Assembly: GCA_036677805.1 (NCBI GenBank)
Contig: JAVBVS010000018.1
Span: forward strand, 130,716 to 194,715
Origin: SIG78 sp036677805
GTDB lineage: Bacteria; Verrucomicrobiota; Lentisphaeria; Victivallales; Victivallaceae
Direction of reading: 5' to 3'
Length of the DNA: 64,000 nucleotides
The notes beneath the pieces are model-generated. The model was not told the origin of the DNA. It saw only the letters and a program-made list of their open reading frames with translations, and made no database searches. Below are positions 1 to 8,936 of the stretch, piece by piece. Made by a program: the position numbers and the translations under genes. The first letter of the stretch is position 1; every line of letters begins with the position of its first letter.

Positions 1-414
1 CGGGAGAAATATCCCGAGCGACTGCGAAAGGTGGTTGTCTGCGATGTGGGGAATCACCAGACACTGGTTCTGCTGACAAATAACTTTGATCTTGATGCCC
101 AGACCATCGGCGACCTCTATAAATCCCGTTGGCAAATCGAATGCTTTTTTAAGATGCTCAAGCAAAACTTCAAAATCAAAACCTTCATCGGAACCAGTGA
201 AAACGCGGTCAAGATTCAAGTTTGGACAGCGCTCATTGCCATTCTGCTGACGAAGTATCTGAAGTTTCTATCGAGGGCGGAGTGGCACTTCTCCACTCTG
301 GTAACGTTTTTGAAGTGGAATCTATTTGTCTATCGTGACTTGCGACAATGGCTTGATCAACCGTTCACCCAGCCGCCGGAGCCGGAGTGTTTTCAACCGG
401 AATTTGCTTTTTAG
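1..414 (+). CDS. IS4-family transposase, C-terminal part
   Basis: The reading frame is open from the first base of the window, so the N-terminus is missing here. The visible part carries the IS4 C-terminal signature YKSRWQIECFFKMLKQ, which is the Y-(2)-R-(3)-E-(6)-K pattern holding the last acidic residue of the DDE triad. The region downstream of the signature is hydrophobic and W-rich, as in other IS4 transposases. The gene ends at TAG, followed by GACAGCAGG, which may belong to the right end of the element, although the matching left end is not in view. It acts in cut-and-paste transposition. The family assignment is firm; the subgroup is not resolved. Confidence 0.85.
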   Translation, partial: REKYPERLRKVVVCDVGNHQTLVLLTNNFDLDAQTIGDLYKSRWQIECFFKMLKQNFKIKTFIGTSENAVKIQVWTALIAILLTKYLKFLSRAEWHFSTLVTFLKWNLFVYRDLRQWLDQPFTQPPEPECFQPEFAF

Positions 415-714
415 GACAGCAGGTTTTTAACCGGGGGGTACTTTTGAAAAATCGGGTAAAATTGAATCAGTTGAACGGGCGGAACCATCAGATTACGCTG
501 TTTTGAAAATTGTTAGGATAGGTGTGATTCACGCCCTCATCCTGATCATATCAACGGTTAAAGTGAAATGAATTCCTCTCCTCGAACGATGAATCAGTTC
601 CTTTCATATGCCCCCCTTGTTTTATCCCCAAGTATGAAGTACACTTTTATTATAAACGCGTTCCCAAACGCATTAACCACTTAACCCATTGAATAATGGA
701 AAGGAAAAAACCTC
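415..714. other. Non-coding stretch between IS4 end and element operon
   Basis: No convincing gene is present. It should contain the end of the IS element and the promoter of the downstream operon. AT-rich sequence around 640-656 (ending TATAAA) could be a -10 region, but I see no well-spaced -35 box. A GGAAAGGA ribosome binding site lies just before the next gene. Confidence 0.5.
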
Positions 715-1038
715 ATGACCCAAAGCACATGGCAAACACTGCCGGCACACATCCGGAATACCATGACGGCCCTGCTGGCGACAATCGGCCTGCGGGCGGA
801 AACTCTGATCGTCGAATCCGACGAGGCTTCAGCCACCCAGCGTAAAACCCTTACGAAACGCGAAGCCAGCAGGATCGCCGGAGTCTCGGTGGATACCATC
901 AACCGGCGGATCAAGGATGGCTGCCTGCGCACCAAAAAGATCCATCCCGGTCGTTCCGGCGCCGTCCGTATCTTCCGAGACAGTTTCGACCGCTGGCTAA
1001 ATGACGGGCAACCCGATGGCGCGGATTCGAAACGATGA
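715..1038 (+). CDS. Helix-turn-helix excisionase-like DNA-binding protein
   Basis: This 107-residue protein has a central region (about residues 43-100) reading LTKREASRIAGVSVDTINRRI, followed by a basic wing and a C-terminal RDSFDRWL helix. That is the HTH_17 / excisionase layout found in Xis-type proteins and in MerR-like winged helices. It is preceded by a good ribosome binding site (GGAAAGG) and is the first gene of an apparent operon running to 3374. In an element with a tyrosine integrase it could direct excision or regulate the operon. Which of the two cannot be read from sequence. Confidence 0.75.
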   Translation: MTQSTWQTLPAHIRNTMTALLATIGLRAETLIVESDEASATQRKTLTKREASRIAGVSVDTINRRIKDGCLRTKKIHPGRSGAVRIFRDSFDRWLNDGQPDGADSKR

Positions 1039-1083
1039 GATCCATTTCCACACACAAAACAAACCTAACGGAGCTATAAAACT

Positions 1084-1638
1084 ATGAACAATCTCGAACT
1101 TTTTCCCGTCCGACTAACCAATATGGCCATTTCGACTTGCACCTATAGCCTGATCGCGTTATGTGACAACGCTTCGCTGTCTGCCTCTGACGCTACATCC
1201 GCCAATCTGCCAAATTGGATAGAGAATTTTTCGAATTTTCTGAGGATGAACGGGGGGCAGATTCCGTTCCAGCTATCGGCGCATTCCTTGGCCGACATCA
1301 ACCGCAAAATCGATATCGTCAGCCCAAGCAAGTTCGGGTTCGGTTATCCGTCGTTACTTCAAGATGAGTGTGGATTCCTGGTTCCAGAGCCCTTATCTGA
1401 AATGGCGACGCCGGAAGAATTATTGCGCCCCATCGTGACCTTTCGGATGAACCTCTTTTATATGCGTTGCACCATGCAGTTCGCGGCGCTGTGCTTTGCG
1501 TTGATTCATCGGCTGATTCGATTCGATGCACGGGTTGCGGCCGCGTCTTGGGATGACCTCATAACGGTCCTGGGCCTTGCCCCCATCGACAACATCGCCC
1601 AAGCTACGCTATGCGTCACCGAGGAGATGCTTCGATGA
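1084..1638 (+). CDS. Hypothetical protein of the integrated element
   Basis: I do not recognise this 184-residue protein. It has a hydrophobic segment around residues 125-150 (FRMNLFYMRCTMQFAALCFA) that is helical and could be buried or membrane-associated, and scattered cysteines without a CxxC pattern. It is co-oriented with its neighbours, and its stop codon overlaps the start of the next gene in an ATGA arrangement (1635-1638), so the two are probably translationally coupled. Close coupling to the primase-like gene suggests a role in replication or control of the element, but this is inference from position only. Confidence 0.6.
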   Translation: MNNLELFPVRLTNMAISTCTYSLIALCDNASLSASDATSANLPNWIENFSNFLRMNGGQIPFQLSAHSLADINRKIDIVSPSKFGFGYPSLLQDECGFLVPEPLSEMATPEELLRPIVTFRMNLFYMRCTMQFAALCFALIHRLIRFDARVAAASWDDLITVLGLAPIDNIAQATLCVTEEMLR

Positions 1639-3374
1639 GCGGCAACATTCCCATCCCGGCGCTAGCCCAAGTTATGCGAGACCGTTCTTTAGAGATGTCG
1701 CTCTATCAGTGTTCAGCCGCCAACTTCTACGGCCTAAACGTTCTTGGGACGCCAGCGGTTGAAACGTTCATGGCCGCCTGTCCAGCTGGCCCCGGACGGT
1801 CGCTGATGTATCGCGACGATACCCTGATATCCTTGCTGAATTCTCCGGTTTCCGGCAGTTCATATTCTCTGGCACGACAGGTCGCGACCTCTGTCGGATT
1901 GGTACCGGTAAGAATCGACAACAGCCTCACTTTTGACTCTGTATTCCCAGCACTGCGTCTGGCCGGGGTTGCAGCCGGCCTGCGTGCCGGCCTGGATATT
2001 AATAATTCCGCTGACATCGCGGTTGGGCAATATGTTTATCGCTATCTCCACGACCGTGGCATTGATATGCTGCGACCCGGACGATTCAGTTTTTTCCCTG
2101 TCGGTCCTGCCGACGCAGCTTATGGGCAATATAACTGCTTCACGCCTGATGGCATTTTTCACCACCGGATCAGTTTTTACACCCAATCACACCTGCCGGC
2201 ACTGGTGCATCTGGATTCCGCCCAATGCAACGGTCATGTTAACTATGTTTTTCGGGAACCGCAGAAACCAGTATGGATTTCGCTTTTTCCGCCTTACCCC
2301 CTTCCATCCGTTTCATTTATTTTTTTAACCGATGAAGTAGGCGTCTGCCTGGCCAATCCCAATTGTGCCGACTACGATATTTTCGGTTTTTTCGAAGATG
2401 ACAGTCGAATCGAATCGCTTGATGTCGAGATGTTTCGTGGCAAGAATCTATTCTGGATTCTACTGGATGAGAACAGCTTGGAACGCAAACTGCACTTCCA
2501 AAAGGCATTGCTCGTTCTGAGCCGATTTAAGCAGGCGAACATCCCGCTCGATGTACTGCATTTCCATGGTGTTCAATGGGATACTTCAAACCTGGCTGCC
2601 ATGAATCGTGCCGGGGGCTGCCAGACGGTGACGACATCGACCACAGCAGAACTTGTCCGCATGGCCGGGAAACTGGGGTGCATTATTCCGGAAAATCTTC
2701 GCTACGATCGTTATGGCCTGGTCGACTGGTCGGCGCAGGCAGATCGCGTCGACCTGCTTCGGGGGTTTATCGCCTCCGGCGACATTGTGCTGCTTGAGGA
2801 GTTTTCGGGTATCGCACCGTTCCAAACCACCAGAATATTGCTCTCCGACCTTGCCTCGGGGAGCGGCGCTTTCGGCGGACGCTATCCAGCTGCAAGATCG
2901 TTATCGCCCCTGCTCTGTATAACGCCGGGCAAGGAGCGCAAGTTTTGCGCCCAAGACGGCAATGTCGCGAATGCGGATTTTCTGAAACTTCAGTCGGAAG
3001 AAGCGGTGCAGGAATTCTCCGGTCTGTTGCACCAGACGAATCCAGATCTCGTGATCTTCGATACCGACTGGCTCTTCGATCCCCGCAACCGCAAAACGGT
3101 CGAAGCGGTATTCATCCGGTGCCGCAGTTCCGATGCTGGTGTCGTCATCATCTTCAATCGGAAATTCCATAGCGACGCGCCCGCGCCTTGGCTTACGCAT
3201 GAAGCGGATCGGCACTTCGCCTTCATGCCCTTGGCCAATCAGCCAAACCGTTTTGTCATTGAACGCCTCCCCGGAAACGCGCATAAGGAGCACTTTGGCG
3301 TCGATATCACCTCCGGACGGTCCGTCCAGTTCGCAATATCGGATGCCGAACTCATGGCGATTCCAGAGCGCTGA
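1635..3374 (+). CDS. Large primase/RepA-like element protein
   Basis: The start at 1635 is chosen because a GAGGAG ribosome binding site lies nine bases upstream and the ATG overlaps the previous stop. The 579-residue product has no classical Walker A motif. Two parts look familiar. A middle segment (KNLFWILLDEN, then a helix, then IPLDVLHFHG) resembles a Toprim-like fold. The C-terminal third (VLLEEFSGIAPFQTTRILL, later DLVIFDTDWLF and AGVVIIFNRK) resembles the RecA/KaiC-type core of RepA helicases. I therefore suspect a replication protein with a degenerate ATPase, in keeping with the HUH protein next door. The function is inferred weakly; a structural search would decide. Confidence 0.5.
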   Translation: MSGNIPIPALAQVMRDRSLEMSLYQCSAANFYGLNVLGTPAVETFMAACPAGPGRSLMYRDDTLISLLNSPVSGSSYSLARQVATSVGLVPVRIDNSLTFDSVFPALRLAGVAAGLRAGLDINNSADIAVGQYVYRYLHDRGIDMLRPGRFSFFPVGPADAAYGQYNCFTPDGIFHHRISFYTQSHLPALVHLDSAQCNGHVNYVFREPQKPVWISLFPPYPLPSVSFIFLTDEVGVCLANPNCADYDIFGFFEDDSRIESLDVEMFRGKNLFWILLDENSLERKLHFQKALLVLSRFKQANIPLDVLHFHGVQWDTSNLAAMNRAGGCQTVTTSTTAELVRMAGKLGCIIPENLRYDRYGLVDWSAQADRVDLLRGFIASGDIVLLEEFSGIAPFQTTRILLSDLASGSGAFGGRYPAARSLSPLLCITPGKERKFCAQDGNVANADFLKLQSEEAVQEFSGLLHQTNPDLVIFDTDWLFDPRNRKTVEAVFIRCRSSDAGVVIIFNRKFHSDAPAPWLTHEADRHFAFMPLANQPNRFVIERLPGNAHKEHFGVDITSGRSVQFAISDAELMAIPER

Positions 3375-3581
3375 AGCTGCTATCTCGGTCAGGAGGAATG
3401 GTCGACTTTTCATCATGTCCGTCGATGGAATGTTGGAAATTCGATCATCCTCTTGCTGGGTAATCTTTGTTAGTACACTTATCACATCATGACTCTTACT
3501 CGTAAACTATTATCTGCATTGCATTTATAATTAAACATATCAGTCATATTATAGTGAGAGAACTTTAAATCAGGAGGACAT

Positions 3582-4220
3582 ATGAACCCTAAAGTCGTAA
3601 CTACCACCACGTATAAAGGCCACCCGGTCATCGGTGCTCAGAAAAACTTTGATTATGACACCCAGTACCTGGACCGGAATCAGGATCTTCTGGAGCACAC
3701 CACAGCCAGACACAACAAGGTACTTGCCGTACGTATTGACTTGAAATATCCTGCCGATTACCATCAGGCATCCGGTAATGATCATCTTTCCCATGCGCTC
3801 AGGACCTGTACCCGGGAGTTGAGTCGTCAAGGGCTTGATCCGCAATATGTCGCCAGACGAGAACAGAAAGAGTCGGAACATCCTCATTTTCATATCGGGT
3901 TACTGCTTAACGGATCGATGAAGAAAGATTATCGAACTGTGGTTACCTGTATGGCGGAACATTGGGGAAATGCCATTGGTATTTCAAAGGAAGAAGCGGA
4001 AGATATGGTCTGGCCTCGGGTCAACGATCAAACAGCCATGCATCATGAAAACGGAATTATGATACGCCGTGGAGAGTCGGACTTTGCTCAACAATACGAT
4101 GCGGTTCACCAGCAGTTTTCCTATCTGGCCAAGCGCACTCCAGAAGATACCACTCCGTCGAATATCAAGAAAGTCTTCTATTCCCAATACAAGCGTAAAC
4201 AGAGCCGTCCCAGAAGCTGA
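3582..4220 (+). CDS. Inovirus Gp2 / YfjJ-family replication protein
   Basis: This 212-residue protein matches the Inovirus_Gp2 (YagK/YfjJ C-terminal) family. It carries the sequence HPHFHIGLLLNG at residues 100-111, an HUH-type metal-binding motif, and YLAK at residues 181-184, which would fit the catalytic tyrosine motif of rolling-circle initiators. An AGGAGGA ribosome binding site precedes the ATG. Relatives occur in filamentous phages and in integrated elements such as CP4-57. The likely role is nicking the element's origin to start rolling-circle replication; catalytic roles for H102/H104 and Y181 are inference from the motif pattern. Confidence 0.75.
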   Translation: MNPKVVTTTTYKGHPVIGAQKNFDYDTQYLDRNQDLLEHTTARHNKVLAVRIDLKYPADYHQASGNDHLSHALRTCTRELSRQGLDPQYVARREQKESEHPHFHIGLLLNGSMKKDYRTVVTCMAEHWGNAIGISKEEAEDMVWPRVNDQTAMHHENGIMIRRGESDFAQQYDAVHQQFSYLAKRTPEDTTPSNIKKVFYSQYKRKQSRPRS

Positions 4221-4495
4221 TAACAGCAAATTGATAAAAGATCATCGATATCGAAATGCTCCAGCAACCGAATGACTGCATATGCTTGTCGCCCGCAGGT
4301 TTCATGACGATTTCTTCAAATTCTCGCTTCAGAATCAGATTCGAACTTGACGAAATAAAAACTTCATGATGTAATCTTCATTATGGAGTCTTCTTCGGTT
4401 TATGGGCAGCTGTAATCTTACTGTTACGAACAAAGCTTGTCCCGACCGTTTATGCCTTTTTAATTTTTAGGGCAGATTTATAATCGGTAATTAGT

Positions 4496-5281
4496 TTAAT
4501 TTTTACAATGCGAAATTGATTCCCAGTAAGTTTGGGGAAGCCATATCCAACCTTCATAACCAATCTTTTTCCAATCACATTTGTTGGAAGTGTAATTACG
4601 TGGACCACAAAGCTGTTGCGTCTCATACATGCTTGCAATGATTGCGCAAATAACTGCATCGACAATATCAGAGTTTTCCCGTAGAGATTCATCTGATATT
4701 TTACTCAAAATTGAGTTGATTGCTTCCCCAATAGAACCCTTGGCATTCGCAGGATATGTTTCAAAAAACCGGTCATTTCCTTGAAGCCAAATACCAAAAT
4801 CATTATTATTAAAATCATTGCACCAACGAGCATTGCATTGCCTCAAGGCAAATAGGGCTTTCGTTGATTGACTACCCATTAAATCTTGGACCACAGATAA
4901 AGGCCGACGGGCAAAGATAGTTTCTGTATATCGGTGAAGATAAAGATTTTTCTTTGCCCCGCTTTTTATATTGGGAATAAAAAGAGGATTTGCTTCTGCC
5001 TTTGTTGGGCTCATATTCCAAAGATTGCAGGCCTCCTGTGGACATCCTAAAATAGCATCAATAGCGAAAATAAAACGATCTGATGGATCTGATGATGTTG
5101 ATTTTTCGCGTATCCATGTACATAGATTATTTTGTTCTGAAGTCAATACCTCTGCAATATTGCCCAAAAAAGGCGGGCAGGACAATTCCAAGTCCTTGCC
5201 CTTTCTTTTCAGAATCACAACGCCGTCTTTTTTAGGATTATGCCATCCGCCAACATCCCAACCTACGTAATAAGTTGCCAT
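4496..5281 (-). CDS. DUF429-like predicted RNase H-fold nuclease
   Basis: The start at 5281 is preferred because an AGGAGG box lies directly upstream; an upstream in-frame start lacks one. The 261-residue product begins with a YYVGWDVGGW strand-turn, followed by GVVIL, and has FAIDAILGCP near the middle, RYTE, then ETYPA, and a late DIVDAVICAIIA helix before GWIWLP. This pattern of acidic residues matches DUF429, a predicted RNase H-fold nuclease family. The gene is much richer in A+T than the neighbouring integrase and ATPase and runs opposite to them, which suggests separate acquisition as cargo. Its substrate is unknown. Confidence 0.65.
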   Translation of the reverse strand: MATYYVGWDVGGWHNPKKDGVVILKRKGKDLELSCPPFLGNIAEVLTSEQNNLCTWIREKSTSSDPSDRFIFAIDAILGCPQEACNLWNMSPTKAEANPLFIPNIKSGAKKNLYLHRYTETIFARRPLSVVQDLMGSQSTKALFALRQCNARWCNDFNNNDFGIWLQGNDRFFETYPANAKGSIGEAINSILSKISDESLRENSDIVDAVICAIIASMYETQQLCGPRNYTSNKCDWKKIGYEGWIWLPQTYWESISHCKN

Positions 5282-5579
5282 TCCCCCTCCTATTTTTTGT
5301 TTTCTAAACACTTTTATCATCTACGTTACGCTTGGGTATGAAACCACAACGCTTTAAGCATCACCGATAAAATATTCCATTAAAAAGGGAATGCAACTCC
5401 GGTAACCACAAAATCTACAATGCAAATAAAAATCACTAGTGTGGTTGATATTGAGCGATAGCACATTCCACTGCAATGGTATCACAATTGCAATATTTCT
5501 CGCATTTTAGACACCGTAAAGGTTGTAAAATCACGAATTATGGCTATATTGATAGTGAAATGACAGCAGGGAGGCGATC

Positions 5580-6890
5580 ATGATTGAACGATTTCTGATG
5601 GACGATCTGGTAACGTGGAAGAACTCTTCCAGGCGCAAACCTTTGATTCTGCGTGGGGTGCGTCAATGCGGCAAGACCTGGCTGCTGAAGGAGTTTGGAA
5701 CCCGTCATTTCGACGATACCGCTTACTTCAACTTTGAGCAGCAGAACCGATTGTCTGATATCTTCCGCGGCGAGTTAAACCCGGATCAGATCCTTCTGGA
5801 GCTTGGTGTCGTCGCCAGAAAGCAGATCGCTCCGCAAAAAACGCTGATCGTTTTCGATGAAGTGCAAGCCTGTCCGCGCGCCTTGACCGCATTAAAGTAC
5901 TTTTGCGAAGAGCGCCCCGAATATGCCGTGACTGCCGCCGGTTCCCTGTTGGGAATTGCGCTTTCTTCTCCGGAAGGCTTTCCGGTCGGGAAAGTGAGTT
6001 TTCTCGACCTGAATCCGTGCAGCTTTGCCGAATATCTGCGTACCGCCGATCCGGAATTGTATCAATACACCACCGGAATCAGCACGATTGCCCCCCTGCC
6101 CGCGATTCTGTCCGAACGCCTGACCAAGCTTTTGAACGAATATCTGGTGATGGGAGGCATGCCGGCAGTCCTGAATACCTTCCTCGAAGAGCGCAACCTT
6201 CAGGTGGCGGAAGCCGTCCAAGAGGAAATCCTGAAAACCTACGAGCTGGATTTCTCCAAACATGCCCCGGTGCGGGACATCCCCAAGCTCTTTCTGCTGT
6301 GGAAATCCATCCCGATGCAGCTAGCGCGGGAAAACGCCCGTTTCATTTATGGCGAAGTCAAGGGTGGAGCAAGGGCCAAAGACCTCGAAGATGCGTTGCG
6401 GTGGCTGGAAGAAGCCGGATTGATCCGCCGGGTTGGCCGGATTGAAAAACCCGGCATTCCGCTCGCCGCCTATGAAGACCGCAAGAGTTTCAAGCTCTAT
6501 CTCGCCGATACCGGGCTGCTGCGCAAGCTGGCGCAGATCCCGGCGGAATCCATCCTGGTCAATCAGGATATTTTTCTGGAATACAAAGGCCGACTGGCGG
6601 AAAACTACGTTCAGCAGCAACTGACGGCCATGAAATTTGCCCCTCTCTATTACTGGACCAGCGGCAATAAAGCCGAAGTGGATTTTGTCATTCAGGATGA
6701 AACCCGGGTCATTCCAATCGAGGTCAAATCGGGTGTCAATGTGCGGGCGCAAAGTCTGAAGGTCTACCGCGAACGGTATGCGCCGGAATATGCTTTGCGT
6801 TTTTCCATGCAGAACTTGAAATCAGACGATGGGCTGCTGAATATTCCGCTCTATCTGATACAGCAATATCCCCGGCTTTCAAAGCAATGA
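5580..6890 (+). CDS. ATPase with DUF4143 domain
   Basis: This 436-residue protein has the AAA_14/DUF4143 architecture common in anaerobes. A Walker A variant GVRQCGKT lies at residues 26-33, Walker B LIVFDEVQ near residue 88, and a sensor-like TAAGSLLG follows. The C-terminal DUF4143 region includes EVDFVI and IPIEVKSG, a PD-(D/E)XK-like pair near residues 365-380. A GGGAGG ribosome binding site precedes the ATG. Its last 12 bases overlap the end of the convergent integrase gene. The physiological role of this family is unknown; many copies per genome are usual, so it may be host or element cargo. Confidence 0.85.
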   Translation: MIERFLMDDLVTWKNSSRRKPLILRGVRQCGKTWLLKEFGTRHFDDTAYFNFEQQNRLSDIFRGELNPDQILLELGVVARKQIAPQKTLIVFDEVQACPRALTALKYFCEERPEYAVTAAGSLLGIALSSPEGFPVGKVSFLDLNPCSFAEYLRTADPELYQYTTGISTIAPLPAILSERLTKLLNEYLVMGGMPAVLNTFLEERNLQVAEAVQEEILKTYELDFSKHAPVRDIPKLFLLWKSIPMQLARENARFIYGEVKGGARAKDLEDALRWLEEAGLIRRVGRIEKPGIPLAAYEDRKSFKLYLADTGLLRKLAQIPAESILVNQDIFLEYKGRLAENYVQQQLTAMKFAPLYYWTSGNKAEVDFVIQDETRVIPIEVKSGVNVRAQSLKVYRERYAPEYALRFSMQNLKSDDGLLNIPLYLIQQYPRLSKQ

Positions 6891-8207
6891 GCGAACGAAT
6901 GCCGAGACTTCCTGTATCTGCGCCGAGTTCAGTGACTGTAAAAGACGATTCAGCTCCTCGCGGTCCGCATCATGTTCTTCGATCCTGACTGATGATTCGG
7001 GAAGACTCAAAAAGTCCGGCATCTGGGCAAGATACTTTTCCTTGGCAGTACGGTCGGCATGAGCCTGGTAATGCTTGGTCATTTCCGGACTCATGTGCCC
7101 CAGGATCGACTGGACCACCGGAAGCGGAATCTGATAGCAACCGGCCATGTAGGCAAAGGTGTGCCGCAGACTGTGGACGTCTTTTACACTGGAAGCCCGT
7201 CCGCGTCCATCCACAGTACGAGTGGTTTCAAGCCCCAAACCTTCCAGAAAGCTTTTCACTCGATAGGAGATACCGGAAGGATTGGTCTCATACATTGCGG
7301 CATGCTCAGGAAGTACATATACATCCCGTCCGGAAATCAAAGACTGCTCTTCCAGAAATCGGGCCAACGGCGGCAGAATCGGGATCTCAAGGGGAGCGCC
7401 CGTTTTGCGCCGCTTGCGTACAATCCATTTGCCGTCGCGAACATCGCGCCAGCGCAACAGGCAAATATCGCCTTCCGATAATCCAGTGCAGATTCCTATG
7501 ATGAAAATCGGTCGGACAAATGGCGTCAGGCGGTTGCCGATTATCTGGAGTTCCGCCGGAGTGAATGCATCGCGACTTTCGCTGTCATTATCCATCATAT
7601 CGAAATCGAAGGGGTTGTAAAGAATACCGGCATCTTCCTGCAATTTGGCGAAAACGGATTTCAAGGTTTTATGAAATGCATTGACGGTACGCCCGGAGAG
7701 CTTGGTCTGTGCCGAATAACTGTGCTCCACTGTTTTTTCCTGATAATTACGACGATAAGAAATCGTCCGGACAAAACGGCCACTTTCGCGCAGTTGGCAA
7801 ATATAGGCTTCCGCATGTTGCCGAGTGACTTTATCGAGTGCCTCAATTGCGGGATAATTCGTCGTCATGAATGCCGTGAAATCATCCCATTGACTGCGAT
7901 TGATCGCCTGCTGTCGGGGACTGGGCTGCTTTCGTCGGGGCTTGGCCATATAACAAACAAAAGCCTCTTTCAATGAAACTTTGCCACCGCCGGTCAGTTC
8001 TCTTTTGAAGTTTTCAACAAGAGCGCCGACACTTTGTTGCCCGGCCAGCTTCTTGGCAGTTTCCTGGATATTTTTCTCGTAAGCCAAAGCCTCGCGTTCC
8101 GTAGTGCATCCTTCGCAGACCCCATAATACCATTTGCCGGACTGCATAAATTTGTAGTGATATTCCCGGGTCTCTCCGCCCTGGCTTTTACGTTTGAAAA
8201 CCGACAT
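6879..8207 (-). CDS. Tyrosine recombinase/integrase with altered first catalytic Arg
   Basis: The start at 8207 is taken because GGAGG lies just upstream; a longer frame to 8264 has no such site. The 442-residue protein has an N-terminal arm, a core-binding domain and a catalytic domain with HSLRH (H345, R348), LGH (H371) and the nucleophile Y380 in MTKHY. The first catalytic arginine normally sits in a TGLR motif, but here the motif reads TGLSEGDI with Ser244. A lysine-rich beta hairpin (RKRRKTG) follows. The gene lies about 115 bases from the tRNA-Pro half at 8324-8373, its presumed attachment site. It should integrate and excise the element to its left. Confidence 0.88.
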   Translation of the reverse strand: MSVFKRKSQGGETREYHYKFMQSGKWYYGVCEGCTTEREALAYEKNIQETAKKLAGQQSVGALVENFKRELTGGGKVSLKEAFVCYMAKPRRKQPSPRQQAINRSQWDDFTAFMTTNYPAIEALDKVTRQHAEAYICQLRESGRFVRTISYRRNYQEKTVEHSYSAQTKLSGRTVNAFHKTLKSVFAKLQEDAGILYNPFDFDMMDNDSESRDAFTPAELQIIGNRLTPFVRPIFIIGICTGLSEGDICLLRWRDVRDGKWIVRKRRKTGAPLEIPILPPLARFLEEQSLISGRDVYVLPEHAAMYETNPSGISYRVKSFLEGLGLETTRTVDGRGRASSVKDVHSLRHTFAYMAGCYQIPLPVVQSILGHMSPEMTKHYQAHADRTAKEKYLAQMPDFLSLPESSVRIEEHDADREELNRLLQSLNSAQIQEVSAFVRSLL

Positions 8208-8323
8208 TGCCGCCTCCTGCGTTATGCTGCTAAAATACGCCCTGGAATGCGACATTGCAAACATGAATTAGAACATTTTTAGAACATTTTTCAAAATATC
8301 TCACATATTAAGGTCAAAAACCG

Positions 8324-8373
8324 TTTGACTGGGGGTCAAAAGGTCGCGAGTTCGAATCTCGCTATCCCGACCA
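8324..8373 (+). other. 3' half of tRNA-Pro(GGG), element attachment site
   Basis: The segment folds as the 3' part of a tRNA. It has an anticodon stem TTTGA/TCAAA around loop CTGGGGG (anticodon GGG at 8331-8333), a variable loop, a T arm GCGAG-TTCGAAT-CTCGC, then the acceptor strand TATCCCG, discriminator A and CCA. The 5' acceptor strand and D arm are absent upstream, where AT-rich DNA begins. This is what remains at the distal end when an element inserts in the 3' part of a tRNA gene. The integrase next to it supports this reading. It is not a functional tRNA. Confidence 0.85.
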
Positions 8374-8387
8374 TTTTAAGTTATTCA

Positions 8388-8417
8388 GCATCAACGGTTT
8401 ACGTTGGTGCTTTTTTA
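8388..8417 (+). terminator. Rho-independent terminator after tRNA-Pro
   Basis: A nine-base stem, GCATCAACG with CGTTGGTGC (one G-T pair) around a GTTTA loop, is followed by TTTTTT. It probably was the terminator of the original tRNA-Pro transcript before the element split the gene. Confidence 0.8.
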
Positions 8418-8936
8418 TTGTTCCGCCCAAGTAGCCTACGGTCAGGGGCTTTGCGACGAACAGGGGATTCCCCTTTGACAAACGGAGAACCACGGGAATC
8501 CAGCTTCCGGCACATCGCCGGACGCTTTCGAGGGCGAATTCTCCGTTTGGAAAGACCGCAGACCTCTCGGTTATGATTTTCTCAAGTTATTGTTATGCAA
8601 TATATTCCAACAGAAATACCCCAATCCGCGCTTTTTCATGAGAAATGGCGGCGAGTTTTGCGAATGAGCGCGTATATGAAAATTCTCCGTCCCCCAAAAC
8701 CTGAGGCGGAGTAAAGGGTCGATTCTGCGCCGGATAATCAAAGAGACATCATCTATCATTCGGCGCGTTGGTTTCTGCTCTGAGTCAGCTGTTTCGGACA
8801 GTGAAGTTTTCAACTATTCAGCTCGCCATCTGAAAACGCGTCCATCATCTTCCGGCGCGGTCATACTGTTTTTCGGTATTGAGGCGTCCGGTATTCCGAC
8901 TTACACCCTGATATCGGGAAAAACGGAACAATCTTC
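8418..8936. other. Non-coding stretch, no gene seen
   Basis: About 520 bases between the tRNA terminator and the VOC gene. Short open frames on both strands show no family resemblance and no ribosome binding site. I see nothing that can be supported here; it may be decayed chromosomal DNA. Confidence 0.5.

Larger units (their letters stand above)
1..8373. mobile_element. Integrated element ending in tRNA-Pro 3' half (left end outside window)
   Basis: The tyrosine integrase at 6879-8207 lies next to an isolated 3' half of a tRNA-Pro gene at 8324-8373, the usual arrangement at the far attachment site of an element inserted in the 3' end of a tRNA gene. To its left are an excisionase-like protein, a primase/RepA-like protein and an HUH Gp2-type protein, a typical replication and excision set for a small integrative element or satellite. 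No second copy of the tRNA half was seen in the window, so the intact tRNA-Pro gene should lie to the left. The IS4 fragment at the left edge may be a later insertion. The extent is inferred. Confidence 0.55.

Noticed and set aside
8571..8813. 80-codon frame on the minus strand
   Set aside because: No ribosome binding site, no family resemblance and no codon pattern of a real gene.
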